A stretch of 64,000 bases of DNA from Thermodesulforhabdus norvegica (GTDB taxonomy: Bacteria; Desulfobacterota; Syntrophobacteria; Syntrophobacterales; Thermodesulforhabdaceae). The notes below the pieces were generated by a model, which searched no databases, had not been told where the DNA came from, and saw only the letters and a program-made list of their open reading frames with translations. The position numbers and the translations under genes were made by a program. This document shows, piece after piece, positions 7,773 to 16,924 of this stretch (its first letter is position 1; each line of letters starts with the position of its first letter). The stretch spans positions 382,363-446,362 of the forward strand of contig NZ_FOUU01000002.1 of NCBI RefSeq assembly GCF_900114975.1. The letters are read 5' to 3'.

Positions 7773-9197
7773 TTATTGACTCCGGGCAACGGGCATCAGC
7801 CCCGTGCGTATATATTCGCAGGCTCGTTTCAGCCTGTTTATAACCTCTTCTTTCCCGAGAATCGACATTATTTCAAACAGTCCCGGACTGGCCGTTCGCC
7901 CTGTGAGAGCCAGCCTTACCGGCTGTGCTATCATTTTTAATTTAATTCCTTTCTTTTCTGCAAGATTCCGAAAGTAAACCTCCAGCTCCTTTTCATCCAA
8001 TTTTTCTATTTGTTCCAGGTACTCCACGATATCTTCAAGTATCGGAAGAATTTCGGGGACGAAGAATTTCTTAACGCCGCTTTCTTCGTATTCAAACCGA
8101 TCGGTCATGTAGAAGTTCATCAATTGAGCCAGTTCCTCAAGAGTCGAACATCGAGGCTGGAGCGTTATGGCGGCTTTGAGTATGTATTCATCCGGCTTTG
8201 GTGGATAGCCGCACTTTTGCAAAAAAGGCTTGAGGAGTGCGCACAACTCTTCCGGCTTTTTGCTTCTGATGTAATGCCCGTTAAGCCACCTCAGTTTCTC
8301 AATGTCGAATACGCTGGCAGATGTTCCGATGTTTTCCAGAGAAAACTTTTCTATAAGCTCTTCGCGGGAAAAGATTTCCTGGTCGCCGTGAGACCAGCCG
8401 AGCCTCGCCAGGTAATTGACGATGGCTTCCGGTAGATAACCCATGTCCCTGTAGGCCAATACGGATGTTGCTCCGTGTCGCTTGGAGAGTCTGGTCCGAT
8501 CCGGTCCAAGAATCATGGGAACATGCGCAAAGACCGGTAACGGAGCACCCAGTGCGTGGTACAGTAGAATTTGTTTTGGAGTATTATTAACATGGTCATC
8601 ACCGCGAATTACATGGGTTATACCCATTGTTATGTCGTCCACCACCACGGTGAAGTTGTATGTTGGCATACCGTCGCGACGTATGAGAACTAGATCGTCG
8701 AGTTCCGAATTATCAAAAACGATAGGACCCTTAACAATATCGTGCAGAACGGTTGAACCGCTTTCGGGGCATCTAAAACGAAGTGCCCGTCCGGGGCCGG
8801 GATCAAGCCCCTTATCGCGACATCGCCTGTCGTATCTGGGTTTTAGACCCGCCTTTTGGGCCTCACGCCTTCTTCTTTCCACATCTTCCGGATCACACTC
8901 GCAGTAATAAGCCCATCCGGATTCGTAAAGCTTCCGGGCAAAGTCACGGTAAATGTCTAAACGGTCCGTCTGAAAGTAGGGGCCTTCGTCCCAATTCAGT
9001 CCCAACCAGGTCAGGGCCTCCAGTATGGATTGAGTGTACTCCTGGGTGGATCTCTGAGTATCGGTGTTTTCAATCCGGAGTATGAAAGTGCCGTTGTTAT
9101 GCCGGGCGAAGAGCCAGTTAAATAGAGCCGTGCGTGCACCGCCTATATGCAGGTAGCCTGTAGGGCTTGGAGCAAATCGCGTCACCACCTTCGCCAT
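7773..9197 (-). CDS. gltX: glutamyl-tRNA synthetase
   Basis: A class I aminoacyl-tRNA synthetase that charges tRNA-Glu (and tRNA-Gln in organisms using the transamidation route; which applies here cannot be told). The HIGH-type motif is in PSPTGYLHIGGA near residue 10, the KMSKS equivalent is LSKRHG near residue 245, and a helical anticodon-binding domain fills the C-terminal third. I place the start at 9197 (474 residues, MAKVVTRFAPSP) because GGAGG precedes it at the right distance; an ATG 30 bases further upstream has no Shine-Dalgarno. Confidence 0.95.
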   Translation of the reverse strand: MAKVVTRFAPSPTGYLHIGGARTALFNWLFARHNNGTFILRIENTDTQRSTQEYTQSILEALTWLGLNWDEGPYFQTDRLDIYRDFARKLYESGWAYYCECDPEDVERRRREAQKAGLKPRYDRRCRDKGLDPGPGRALRFRCPESGSTVLHDIVKGPIVFDNSELDDLVLIRRDGMPTYNFTVVVDDITMGITHVIRGDDHVNNTPKQILLYHALGAPLPVFAHVPMILGPDRTRLSKRHGATSVLAYRDMGYLPEAIVNYLARLGWSHGDQEIFSREELIEKFSLENIGTSASVFDIEKLRWLNGHYIRSKKPEELCALLKPFLQKCGYPPKPDEYILKAAITLQPRCSTLEELAQLMNFYMTDRFEYEESGVKKFFVPEILPILEDIVEYLEQIEKLDEKELEVYFRNLAEKKGIKLKMIAQPVRLALTGRTASPGLFEIMSILGKEEVINRLKRACEYIRTGLMPVARSQ

Positions 9198-9314
9198 GAG
9201 ACCTCCGATTGTTGCAGTAATACTCATTTTTTTATAAGCCTTTTGACGTTAGCATGATAAATAGTTTAACTCAAGATCGGGTTTTTTAATACAAACGCAA
9301 ATCAGGAGGTTGCC

Positions 9315-9974
9315 ATGCCCAGGATAGGAGTTCTTTTGTCTGGATGTGGGGTGTACGACGGTACCGAGATTCACGAAGCCGTCCTCACTCTGCTTGCCCT
9401 TGACAGAGCGGGTGCCGAAATAGTCTGCATGGCTCCGGACATGGAACAGTACCATGTTATAAACCATCTGACCCAGGAAGTGATGAATGAAACCAGGAAT
9501 GTACTTGTAGAATCTGCCAGAATTGCCCGTGGAAATATAAAAAACCTTGGAGAAGTATCCGCCGATGAGATAGACGGTCTTATAATTCCGGGAGGATTCG
9601 GGGCGGCCAAGAATCTGAGTGATTTTGCTTTCAGGGGCCCTGATGCTACGGTACATCCCGAGGTGAAGCGTTTGATCAGGGAACTAGTTGAAGCAGGGAA
9701 GCCCATAGGTGCCATATGCATCGCTCCTGCGGTTGTCACTGCGGCCCTATCCGATATCAGACCCGAAGTAACCATTGGCTTTGATGAGGCAACGGCTTCC
9801 GCTATAGAAAAGATGGGCGGCGTTCATCACAACTGCCCCGTGCACGATTTTCATGTCGATGAAAAACACAAAATTGTGACCACTCCGGCATATATGCTGG
9901 GGCCGAGCATAAAAGACGTTGCGATGGGTATTGAAAAACTGGTCAACAAAGTCATAGAACTCTGCCAGAGTTAA
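9315..9974 (+). CDS. elbB: ElbB-like DJ-1/PfpI-superfamily glyoxalase
   Basis: A 219-residue protein of the class I glutamine amidotransferase-like fold, matching ElbB (YhbL): N-terminal MPRIGVLLSGCGVYDGTEI, then IIPGGFGAAKNL near residue 93, and the nucleophile elbow AICIAPAV with the active cysteine near residue 135. E. coli ElbB has been annotated as an isoprenoid-biosynthesis protein with glyoxalase activity; its physiological role is unsettled. AGGAGG lies 6-7 bases before the ATG. It leads a four-gene + strand run and is 2 bases from the next gene. Confidence 0.88.
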   Translation: MPRIGVLLSGCGVYDGTEIHEAVLTLLALDRAGAEIVCMAPDMEQYHVINHLTQEVMNETRNVLVESARIARGNIKNLGEVSADEIDGLIIPGGFGAAKNLSDFAFRGPDATVHPEVKRLIRELVEAGKPIGAICIAPAVVTAALSDIRPEVTIGFDEATASAIEKMGGVHHNCPVHDFHVDEKHKIVTTPAYMLGPSIKDVAMGIEKLVNKVIELCQS

Positions 9975-9976
9975 CC

Positions 9977-10807
9977 ATGAGTTGGGAAATTCCTATTTTC
10001 CCACAGGAAATTGAGGAAATTTTTCCGGAAGAGCTTCAAGAGCTTATGAGGAATCCCCGGGGTTCCGTGTTCCTCCTGGATGTAAGACAACCTCAGGAAT
10101 ATCATAAGGAACACCTCCCGGGAGCAAGCTTAATTCCATTGCCCGAGTTACCCGACAGGGCAGATGAGCTTCCCCGGGACACCACCATCGTTGTTTACTG
10201 TGGTTCAGGGAAGAGAAGCCACATTGCCGCCCGAATTCTAAAAGAAGCCGGCTTTGAATTGGTAAAAAATCTAAAAGGAGGTATGGGAGCCTGGATCGGG
10301 CCTAGAGCTTTTGGTGAAGTGCGCTCCTGGCAAAGGTTCCTGAAGGGCAACGAATCTCCCGGTGAACTTATCAAACTTGCCTATCTCATGGAAAATAATC
10401 TCGAGGCGTTTTACATCGGCCTTTCCGGCTCTGATCATTATCCCGAAGAATTACGTAAGACCCTCGGTCTTCTTGCCGGATTCGAGAAATCTCACAAAGA
10501 ATTGCTGACCCGCCTTTATCGGGAAGAAGTGGGAACTTCTATCTCCATTGAGAGCTTTGCCCTGGACATCCTTGAAGGTGGTGTTGGAGCCGGGGATATT
10601 GAGGCCACGTTGAGCCTGTCTCCCGATCGCCCTGATGAGGTTCTGGAGTTTGCTCTGACCGTTGAAGCTCAGGCTTACGACTTTTACTACAGGTGCCTGA
10701 CGGAATGGAAGGATGATAAGGGTAAAAAAGTACTTTCGGAATTGGCACAGGCCGAGAAAAAACACATGAGGATAGTTGGTGATTTGATGGATCGTTTTTC
10801 GGGATAG
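9977..10807 (+). CDS. rhodanese domain fused to ferritin-like (rubrerythrin-type) domain
   Basis: Two domains share 276 residues. Residues about 12-108 form a rhodanese domain: LLDVRQPQEYHKEHLPGA near residue 33, then the catalytic-cysteine loop VVYCGSGKRS (Cys75) and LKGGMGAW. Residues about 125-276 form a ferritin-like four-helix domain with ExxH pairs (E170/H173 and a second near residue 265) and further glutamates in ENNLEAFY and VEAQAYDFYYR, suggesting a di-iron site. Such fusions occur in anaerobes and may link sulfane sulfur with peroxide or iron handling. It lacks the rubredoxin centre of classic rubrerythrin. Confidence 0.87.
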   Translation: MSWEIPIFPQEIEEIFPEELQELMRNPRGSVFLLDVRQPQEYHKEHLPGASLIPLPELPDRADELPRDTTIVVYCGSGKRSHIAARILKEAGFELVKNLKGGMGAWIGPRAFGEVRSWQRFLKGNESPGELIKLAYLMENNLEAFYIGLSGSDHYPEELRKTLGLLAGFEKSHKELLTRLYREEVGTSISIESFALDILEGGVGAGDIEATLSLSPDRPDEVLEFALTVEAQAYDFYYRCLTEWKDDKGKKVLSELAQAEKKHMRIVGDLMDRFSG

Positions 10808-10822
10808 TCTAAGGAGAGACCG

Positions 10823-11728
10823 ATGAAGATATTCATGACCGGTGGGCTGGGCTTTGTTGGGAGTTACCTTACAAGCTATTTCCTTTCAAAGAATTACCGG
10901 ATCACCGTTGTGGGGTTACAGCCTGAAAGGCCCGAAAGCCTGGATTCTTCCGTTTCTTATGTCTATGGAGACACCACGAAAAAGGGAGAGTGGATGAGTC
11001 TTATAGGAGATCACGACGTGGTTATCAATCTTGCCGGAGCTTCCATCTTCCAGCGCTGGAACAGGCGAGTCAAGCAGGTGATTATGGAGTCTCGTGTGAA
11101 GACCACCGAAAACGTGGTTGAAGCACTTCCTTCTGACGGCTCTGTGGTTCTCATAAGCACTTCGGCGGTGGGTTATTATGGGGATGGTGGTGAGAGGATT
11201 CTGAGAGAAGATGATGGGCCCGGCAGGGATTTCCTTTCTCAGGTCTGTGTGGCCTGGGAACAGGCTGCACTGAGAGCACAACAGAAGGGATCTCGTGTTG
11301 TCGTTACCAGATTCGGCATCGTTCTGGGGAAGCATGGTGGAGCTCTTGTGCAAATGTTAAGGCCCTTTCGCTACGGACTGGGAGCGGTAATGGGAAGCGG
11401 GAATCAGTGGTTTTCCTGGATCCATATTGAAGACCTTGCAGGGGCGATGGAATTTATAATCGGGGAAAGTTCACTCTCAGGGCCGGTAAATCTATGCGCT
11501 CCAAATCCCGTAAGGAACAGGGAATTAACCAGAACGATTGCACACTACATGGGCAAACCCGCTTTTTTGAGGTTACCGGGGTGGCTTCTGAGGCTGGTTC
11601 TTGGAGAGATGAGCAACGCCTTAACGGTCAGTCAGAGGGTTATTCCCGATAAGCTGCTCCGTTACGGTTTCAGGTTTAAATACCCTGATATTGATGAAGC
11701 CTTGAGGGCTATACTGGTGGGCAATTGA
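10823..11728 (+). CDS. TIGR01777-family NAD(P)-dependent epimerase
   Basis: A 301-residue short-chain dehydrogenase-like protein with an N-terminal Rossmann motif (MTGGLGFVGSYL, residues 5-16). It contains the segments VVINLAGASIF and ISTSAVGYYGDGG that mark the TIGR01777/SulA-YfcH subgroup, and ends with a DUF1731-like region. Substrates for this subgroup are unknown. An AAGGAGAG element precedes the ATG. The stop overlaps a possible TTG start of the following gene, but that gene's better start is 27 bases downstream. Confidence 0.85.
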   Translation: MKIFMTGGLGFVGSYLTSYFLSKNYRITVVGLQPERPESLDSSVSYVYGDTTKKGEWMSLIGDHDVVINLAGASIFQRWNRRVKQVIMESRVKTTENVVEALPSDGSVVLISTSAVGYYGDGGERILREDDGPGRDFLSQVCVAWEQAALRAQQKGSRVVVTRFGIVLGKHGGALVQMLRPFRYGLGAVMGSGNQWFSWIHIEDLAGAMEFIIGESSLSGPVNLCAPNPVRNRELTRTIAHYMGKPAFLRLPGWLLRLVLGEMSNALTVSQRVIPDKLLRYGFRFKYPDIDEALRAILVGN

Positions 11729-11754
11729 TTAAACTGGGCTCGGAGGAGTGGGTC

Positions 11755-12099
11755 ATGCAAAAGAATACCGTCAAGTTTATACTCGATTCGCTTTTATTTC
11801 TTACCGCAACATCAACTGCCGCACTGGGCCTGTTGCTGGGCTTTGTCATTCCAAAAGGAGGCAGGGTGGGCCCGGAAGAAAAATTCTTTCTCGGGTTGCA
11901 TCGTCATGAGTGGGGCGATATCCATTTGTTCCTCGGAATTTCCATGCTTGTTATATTGACCTTACATTTGTGGCTCAACTGGTCGTGGATTAAAGGATCC
12001 GCACAGAAATATTTTGGGGCTAAGTGGAGCCGTTTCCTGCTGACCTTATGTGGAGGATGGATTGCCGTTTTGATTGCAGGGTGGATCATAATGCACTAA
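11755..12099 (+). CDS. small membrane protein, DUF4405-like (cytochrome b-like four-helix type)
   Basis: A 114-residue protein with three hydrophobic segments (about residues 9-31, 55-75 and 90-112). The histidines in GLHRHEWGDIH and LTLHLWLNW lie near membrane edges and could ligate heme, as proposed for DUF4405 proteins. I choose ATG 11755, 8 bases after GGAGG; an in-frame TTG at 11725 lacks such a signal. It closes the elbB run and converges with lpxC, the two stops being 15 bases apart. Function unknown. Confidence 0.7.
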   Translation: MQKNTVKFILDSLLFLTATSTAALGLLLGFVIPKGGRVGPEEKFFLGLHRHEWGDIHLFLGISMLVILTLHLWLNWSWIKGSAQKYFGAKWSRFLLTLCGGWIAVLIAGWIIMH

Positions 12100-12113
12100 A
12101 GGGTGAGCTTACC

Positions 12114-13082
12114 TCATTCACAGGCTACGCTGCTTAAACCTTCCTCTATTTCCGATGGGGGTGTAAGTATTTTTTCATACTCTTTCGGCTCCGTAAAGGC
12201 TTCCAGAGCCCCGAGCGGTAACTCCGATCGGGGAAGTTCAACAAGGTGTGGTATCAGTTTCCTGAGAAATTTATGGTGAAGAGCATGACCGCCTTTATGA
12301 ATCCTGAAGTGTCCGATTACGGGTTTTCCCAGTAGAAGTATGTCGCCTATAAAGTCGAGAACCTTATGACGCACGCATTCATCGGGGAATCTCAGCCCTT
12401 CGTGGTTGAGTATCTTGCCCTCACCGAAAACTATGGCGTTTTCCAGCGATCCTCCCAGCGCCAGCCCCTGGCTTTGTAACTTTTCCACGTCTTTCAGGAA
12501 GCCAAAGGTTCTGGCCGGAGCAATTTCTCTTATAAAGTTGCCTATGCCGAACTTCCACTGCTTGTATTGATAACCTATGCAGGGGTGATCGAACTCGATG
12601 GAATACTCTATGATGAGTTCATCTGAGGGCCTTGCTTCCAGTAAGGCGTCTCCTTCACGGTACACTACCGGATTTGCCACGGCCGCAAAAGACCTCGGCG
12701 CGTTCTGACGCTTCAGGCCTGTTTTTAAAATGGCTTCTACGTAATTTTTTGCGCTTCCGTCGCAAATCGGGATCTCCGGGCCCTCTACTTCTATGACAAC
12801 GTTGTCAACACCGCATCCGAATAAAGCCGCAAGGAGGTGCTCCACCGTCGAAATTCCCGTTCCGTTGAATCCAATTGTTGTGGCAAAGTAAGACTTTGTG
12901 ACCACGTCACAAAGAGCCCTTAAGGGTGAAGCACATTGTTTATCCGTTCTGGAAAGGAGAATACCCGTGTCGGATGGGGCTGGTTTCAAATAGATCCTTG
13001 TCCTTGCACCCGTGTGAAGACCGATTCCGGACAGTTTCACAACATCCTTAAGAGTATGCTGGTAAAGAGCGCTCGCCCCCAC
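12114..13082 (-). CDS. lpxC: UDP-3-O-acyl-N-acetylglucosamine deacetylase LpxC
   Basis: LpxC is the zinc amidase that commits UDP-GlcNAc to lipid A, showing the organism makes LPS. The 322-residue protein has the zinc-ligand region STVEHLLAAL (His82), HKVLDFIGDI (His and Asp near residues 241-245) and the catalytic GGHALHHKFL near residue 267. The start is GTG 13082 with a GAGGAGGAAAGG element just upstream. It stands alone, away from other lpx genes, beside a TolC-family gene on the same strand. Confidence 0.95.
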   Translation of the reverse strand: MGASALYQHTLKDVVKLSGIGLHTGARTRIYLKPAPSDTGILLSRTDKQCASPLRALCDVVTKSYFATTIGFNGTGISTVEHLLAALFGCGVDNVVIEVEGPEIPICDGSAKNYVEAILKTGLKRQNAPRSFAAVANPVVYREGDALLEARPSDELIIEYSIEFDHPCIGYQYKQWKFGIGNFIREIAPARTFGFLKDVEKLQSQGLALGGSLENAIVFGEGKILNHEGLRFPDECVRHKVLDFIGDILLLGKPVIGHFRIHKGGHALHHKFLRKLIPHLVELPRSELPLGALEAFTEPKEYEKILTPPSEIEEGLSSVACE

Positions 13083-13217
13083 CCTTTCCTCCTCATTTTT
13101 TAGTTTTAAGAAACCAACGCCTCACATCAGGCCGCCTTCCCGGCCCTTTCAGCCTCCGTATATCCATGACCTTTTACAAACGATTTTTTCTCCCGTCAAG
13201 AAAAGCTGAAGAATTGT

Positions 13218-14555
13218 TTATTTTCTTCCGACGGCCCTTTCCAGTTCGGCTCTGGCTATGTGATAGCCGTACAGAGCATTATAGTAATTGACTTCGGCCT
13301 GGGTCAAAAATGTTCTGGCATCCAGCACCTCTGTAGAGGTTGTAACATTCTGCTGGTACTGAAGGTTTGTTATGCGAAAGTTTTCCCTGGCCTGCTCAAG
13401 TGCCGATTCTGCCGTAATTATGTTTTTTCGAGCAACCAGAAGCTTTTCGTAAGCGTCCTTTACCTGAAGCTTTATGTTTTTGATTGCTTCTTCAAGGCTG
13501 TACTCCAGCGCTTTCTTTTCCCTTAACCACTTGTTTACCTCAGCATAAGTTTTCCCCCATTCGAAGAAGTTCCAGGTGATGTTTACACCCACCGCGAAGT
13601 TATGATCGTTCTGATAATCATTGCTCGAGGCCAGTAACCCTTCCCCTTCCTGGGCGTATTGGGCGACTGCATAAACCTTGGGATAGTACTCACTTTTTGC
13701 AAGGTCTGCCGCCAGATCGGTTTTGTGAACGGCAAGCTTAAGCAATTTAACTTCGGGGCGTTTTTCCAGGGCTTCAGAAAAAAGGCCTTCCAGCGTGAAG
13801 CTCTCTTCCGGCACACCCCTGATGTCTTCCACATGAAGAGGATCAAGGAGATCTCTCTGAAGCAGGGAATTCAAAGCCGCCCTTGCAATTTCCAGATTGC
13901 TTCTTGCAACTTCCAGCTTTTGTTCGGACTGAGCTCTGGCCACTCTGGATTTAAGCAGGTCATTATGAGGAATAAGTCCCTGCTCGTAAAAGCGTTCTGC
14001 GTCCTTTTCGTGGGCCTTTAGTGCCGAGACTTCGTCTCCGGCCACATCAAGGTAATGCTCCGCCAGGAGCAAACGGAAATAAGCTACCTTCACGTCACGG
14101 GCAACATCCAGTATAGCCTGCTCTCGTTCCATTTGACGTGTGTCCAGCTCCAGGTTAGCCATTTTTAATTTCGTGATCAGGGCAAACCCGGTAAAGATCG
14201 GCTGGGTTGCCCTGAGATACCATTCCACCGTGTCCCTGTTACCCACGGCGACCTTCATCGTGGGCGCCGGGATAAAGGGAATCGTAAAAATGGAATAAGG
14301 GGCATCCTTCAAATGCGTGTAGGAATATTGAGCCGAAAACTTGGGGAGAAAATCGGCCCTGGCGCTTTTGACGGCTTCCGTCGCGGCTCTCTGACGCTCA
14401 ATGGCCTGCTTGATTATCGAATTATTCGCAATTGCTTCCTCGATCGCCCTATCAAGGGTTAGCGTTTCTGTTGCGCGGGAGGGTGTTATGAAAGTTAGGA
14501 AAAAGTTTGAAAGGATCAGAGCGATAACAAGATAAACCCTTACATTTCCAGCCAT
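13218..14555 (-). CDS. TolC-family outer membrane efflux protein
   Basis: A 445-residue TolC-like protein with a signal peptide over about the first 30 residues (hydrophobic core VYLVIALILSNFFLTF). Two repeated halves of long helices and membrane strands follow, including ILDVARDVKVAYFRLLLAEHYL and the late repeat NIKLQVKDAYEKLLVARKNI. There is no lipobox cysteine, unlike the OMF part of the RND locus at 22945. Start 14555 follows a GGGGAG element by about 5 bases; an upstream ATG at 14600 lies in non-signal sequence. No pump or adaptor gene is adjacent, so its partner is unknown. Confidence 0.88.
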   Translation of the reverse strand: MAGNVRVYLVIALILSNFFLTFITPSRATETLTLDRAIEEAIANNSIIKQAIERQRAATEAVKSARADFLPKFSAQYSYTHLKDAPYSIFTIPFIPAPTMKVAVGNRDTVEWYLRATQPIFTGFALITKLKMANLELDTRQMEREQAILDVARDVKVAYFRLLLAEHYLDVAGDEVSALKAHEKDAERFYEQGLIPHNDLLKSRVARAQSEQKLEVARSNLEIARAALNSLLQRDLLDPLHVEDIRGVPEESFTLEGLFSEALEKRPEVKLLKLAVHKTDLAADLAKSEYYPKVYAVAQYAQEGEGLLASSNDYQNDHNFAVGVNITWNFFEWGKTYAEVNKWLREKKALEYSLEEAIKNIKLQVKDAYEKLLVARKNIITAESALEQARENFRITNLQYQQNVTTSTEVLDARTFLTQAEVNYYNALYGYHIARAELERAVGRK

Positions 14556-14693
14556 TTTTACTCCCCCTCCTGATAGCTTTAAAAGAAGCAGAAGAAGCAA
14601 TGAAATTGCAGTATCGGATGTTCATGTTTGTTTACAAAGAAATTTTTCCAGGCTGAAGTTCATTATTGTAAGAACACGGCTTTGATCCGCGGC

Positions 14694-15425
14694 TTAAAGT
14701 ATCTGGCTTAGAAATAACCTTGTTCGCTCATGTGTCGGATTGGTAAAGAAGTGTTCCGGCGTTCCTTCTTCGACGATGCGGCCGTGATCCATGAAAATTA
14801 CTCTGTCCGCCACCTCCCTGGCAAACCCCATTTCATGAGTAACTACCACCATGGTCATACCCTCACGGGCAAGGGTTTTCATAACGTCCAGAACTTCGCC
14901 TATCATCTCCGGATCCAGAGCCGATGTGGGTTCGTCGAAAAGCATTACCTTTGGATCCATGGCCAGTGCCCTGGCAATGGCGACTCTCTGTTGCTGACCG
15001 CCCGAAAGCTGATCGGGATAAACCCCTGCTTTGTCGGGTATGCCGACCTTATCGAGGAGGTATCTGGCCTTTTCAACGGCTTCCTGCCTGGATCGCTTTC
15101 TTACTATTTGCTGTGCCAGGGTTATATTTTCGAGAACCGTTTTGTGGGGAAAAAGATTAAAGGATTGAAAAACCATCCCCACTTCGGCCCTGACCTTGTT
15201 TATGTCGGTTTTCGAATCGAGTATGTCAATACCGTCGATGTAAATGTGGCCCGAGTCGGCATATTCCAGTCTGTTAAGACATCGTAAAAAAGTGCTCTTT
15301 CCCGATCCCGATGGGCCTATTATTACCACGACTTCACCTTTTTTTATTTCACAGGATACATTGTCTAAGGCCTTAACTTCCTGAGGCACGAAGAAGGTTT
15401 TTGAGATCTTTTCTACCCGTATCAC
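14694..15425 (-). CDS. polar amino acid ABC transporter, ATP-binding protein (GlnQ/HisP-like)
   Basis: A 243-residue ABC ATPase of the polar-amino-acid uptake subfamily. It has Walker [10 protein letters not shown] near residue 35, the Q-loop in [12 protein letters not shown], signature LSGGQQQRV near residue 133, Walker [13 protein letters not shown] and the switch histidine in VVTHEMGFA. It overlaps the permease gene upstream by 4 bases, so both are made from one message. No solute-binding-protein gene lies next to it, so the substrate cannot be deduced. Confidence 0.93.
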   Translation of the reverse strand: MIRVEKISKTFFVPQEVKALDNVSCEIKKGEVVVIIGPSGSGKSTFLRCLNRLEYADSGHIYIDGIDILDSKTDINKVRAEVGMVFQSFNLFPHKTVLENITLAQQIVRKRSRQEAVEKARYLLDKVGIPDKAGVYPDQLSGGQQQRVAIARALAMDPKVMLFDEPTSALDPEMIGEVLDVMKTLAREGMTMVVVTHEMGFAREVADRVIFMDHGRIVEEGTPEHFFTNPTHERTRLFLSQIL

Positions 15426-16417
15426 GTGACGATAAACCTCCTCTCAAGATACTGCATTACCATGGAAAGACCAAAGGTGAGCACAAGGTACAAAGCGGCA
15501 CAGAGAAACCACAACTCGAAAGGCTGAAGGCTGCTGGTTACTATCTCTCGTGTGGCTTTCGTCAGTTCTCTTATGGCTATGATCCCAAGAAGTGAGGAAT
15601 CTTTTATAAGACTTATAAACTGACCGGCAAGAGGGGGAAGAATGCGTCTAAAGGCCTGAGGCAGTATGACGTACCTCATTGCCTGGGCATAGGTCATGCC
15701 TAGAGACCTGGCGGCTTCCATCTGCCCGCGATGGATGGACTGAATGCCGGCTCTGACGATTTCGGCTATGTAGGCTCCAGAGAAAAAGGCCAGAGCGGCA
15801 ACCCCGTAGTAGAGCGGCGGTAACTGTGCCAGTCCTTGCCGTGCAAGAAGAGTGTTTATAAGGGTTCCCAGGACAAAGTACCATATGAATATTTGCACAA
15901 GCAGGGGTGATCCGCGGATTAATTCAATGTATACTATGGCGGACCATCTGCAAGCCGGGTTGTCGGAAATGCGGGCAAGACCGGTTATGAGCCCAATTAT
16001 AATACCGAGTATTATACTCACGATGCTGACCTTCAGGGTCATTATAAGGCCCATGAGCATTATTCCGATCTTCCACTCCGTATAACGTCCTAAAACGTCC
16101 CCGGCAAAAACATGGTCGCCCTCGTTTACAAGGATTTTTGCCTTTTTACCCAGTCTGTAGGTTTCTTTTCCTTCAGGACCTTCTACTATGACTTCTCCGT
16201 CAGGAGAAATCTCCACGACGTCCCCATCTCCATCGGCCCGAACCTCCACACTGGCTTTGTAAAAAAAGTACTGGGGAATGCGATACCATCTCCATACATA
16301 CTCAATCTGAACCGTGGCAAAGTAAAGGAGTCCCACAATCAGGGCCATGCCGATCCAAAAAACTACAACCCATAAACGGTAATGAGGATATCTCTGTCGG
16401 TATGAATGCCTCATCAT
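15422..16417 (-). CDS. amino acid ABC transporter permease with inserted barrel-sandwich-like domain
   Basis: This 331-residue membrane protein is longer than the usual 220-250 of the HisM/GlnP family. TM1 spans about residues 16-36. Residues about 53-114 then form a soluble segment with the pattern [14 protein letters not shown], which resembles biotinyl/lipoyl or HlyD-type barrel-sandwich folds. The standard permease core begins near residue 117 and includes [18 protein letters not shown] and the EAA loop [21 protein letters not shown]. The inserted domain should face the periplasm if TM1 runs inside-out. Start MM at 16417 follows a GAGAGG stretch. Confidence 0.87.
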   Translation of the reverse strand: MMRHSYRQRYPHYRLWVVVFWIGMALIVGLLYFATVQIEYVWRWYRIPQYFFYKASVEVRADGDGDVVEISPDGEVIVEGPEGKETYRLGKKAKILVNEGDHVFAGDVLGRYTEWKIGIMLMGLIMTLKVSIVSIILGIIIGLITGLARISDNPACRWSAIVYIELIRGSPLLVQIFIWYFVLGTLINTLLARQGLAQLPPLYYGVAALAFFSGAYIAEIVRAGIQSIHRGQMEAARSLGMTYAQAMRYVILPQAFRRILPPLAGQFISLIKDSSLLGIIAIRELTKATREIVTSSLQPFELWFLCAALYLVLTFGLSMVMQYLERRFIVT

Positions 16418-16661
16418 TTAATCCAACCCTCTCCACTCTGGTTTTGAATATCCACGTGGCTTTCCATATACAACTACGTTGTGAAATGCAAATATTAATA
16501 TTGATACCCGATTGCTTGCAATTTCCGATAACGGAAGGGACTGAGAAGAATGACCAAGGTCTACAGCAAAAGTGTTTTTGCGTTCTGTGGTTCAATTGCC
16601 CTTCTTGCCGGCAAAAACGGAGGGGTATAAATCGTCATGAGTGGAGAATAGCCAAAAGTCC
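16418..16661. other. intergenic stretch upstream of the ABC permease gene
   Basis: No credible gene is present. Two short palindromes stand out: ACAAC-n3-GTTGT at 16470-16482 and AATATTAATATT at 16491-16502. They lie about 55-85 bases upstream of the permease start, where an operator for the minus-strand operon would be expected. A minus-strand TTGCAT/TATATG pair here has only 15 bases between boxes, so I do not call it a promoter. Confidence 0.4.
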
Positions 16662-16690
16662 TTGACGTGGACGCGGGGTTGAGATAAAAG
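16662..16690 (+). promoter_or_regulatory. candidate sigma70 promoter for an sRNA or the cold-shock gene leader
   Basis: TTGACG (16662-16667) and TAAAAG (16685-16690) are 17 bases apart. Transcription would begin near 16697 and run into the hairpin terminator at 16762-16796, 130 bases before the cold-shock gene. The -10 box matches the consensus at four of six positions. Confidence 0.45.
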
Positions 16691-16696
16691 CAGTTT

Positions 16697-16796
16697 TGAA
16701 GTTGTTCGGTACAACAAGAAGGATAAAAGTCGTGTATTACCGGATTGATCTTTGGAAGAGCGAGCGAACCACGGAAGTGGGGTTCGCTCTTTTTTT
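16697..16796 (+). ncRNA. candidate small RNA or attenuated 5' leader of the cold-shock gene
   Basis: Between a plausible promoter and a strong intrinsic terminator lie about 100 bases with no ORF. Near the 5' end GTTGT (16701-16705) pairs with ACAAC (16711-16715) around TCGGT. The 3' end is the terminator hairpin. I do not recognise a known RNA family. It could be a free sRNA, or the first part of a long cspA-type leader with a terminator inside it. Confidence 0.35.
16762..16796 (+). terminator. intrinsic terminator upstream of the cold-shock gene
   Basis: GAGCGAACC (16762-16770) pairs with GGTTCGCTC (16781-16789) and is followed by seven T. The ten-base loop can itself form a CCAC/GTGG extension. 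The structure points along the + strand, where no upstream protein gene exists, so it must end an RNA or attenuate the following gene. Confidence 0.75.
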
Positions 16797-16924
16797 GTGT
16801 GGTTTGTTGGCAGGAACGAGGCGAGTGACGCGATTGACACCCTGGGTCCGGGGAGTTTGCGTTCCGCGTTAGTTCCTTCCAACAGGTTATGGGTACATGT
16901 ATTTTTAAGGAGGTAGGTGGTTCA

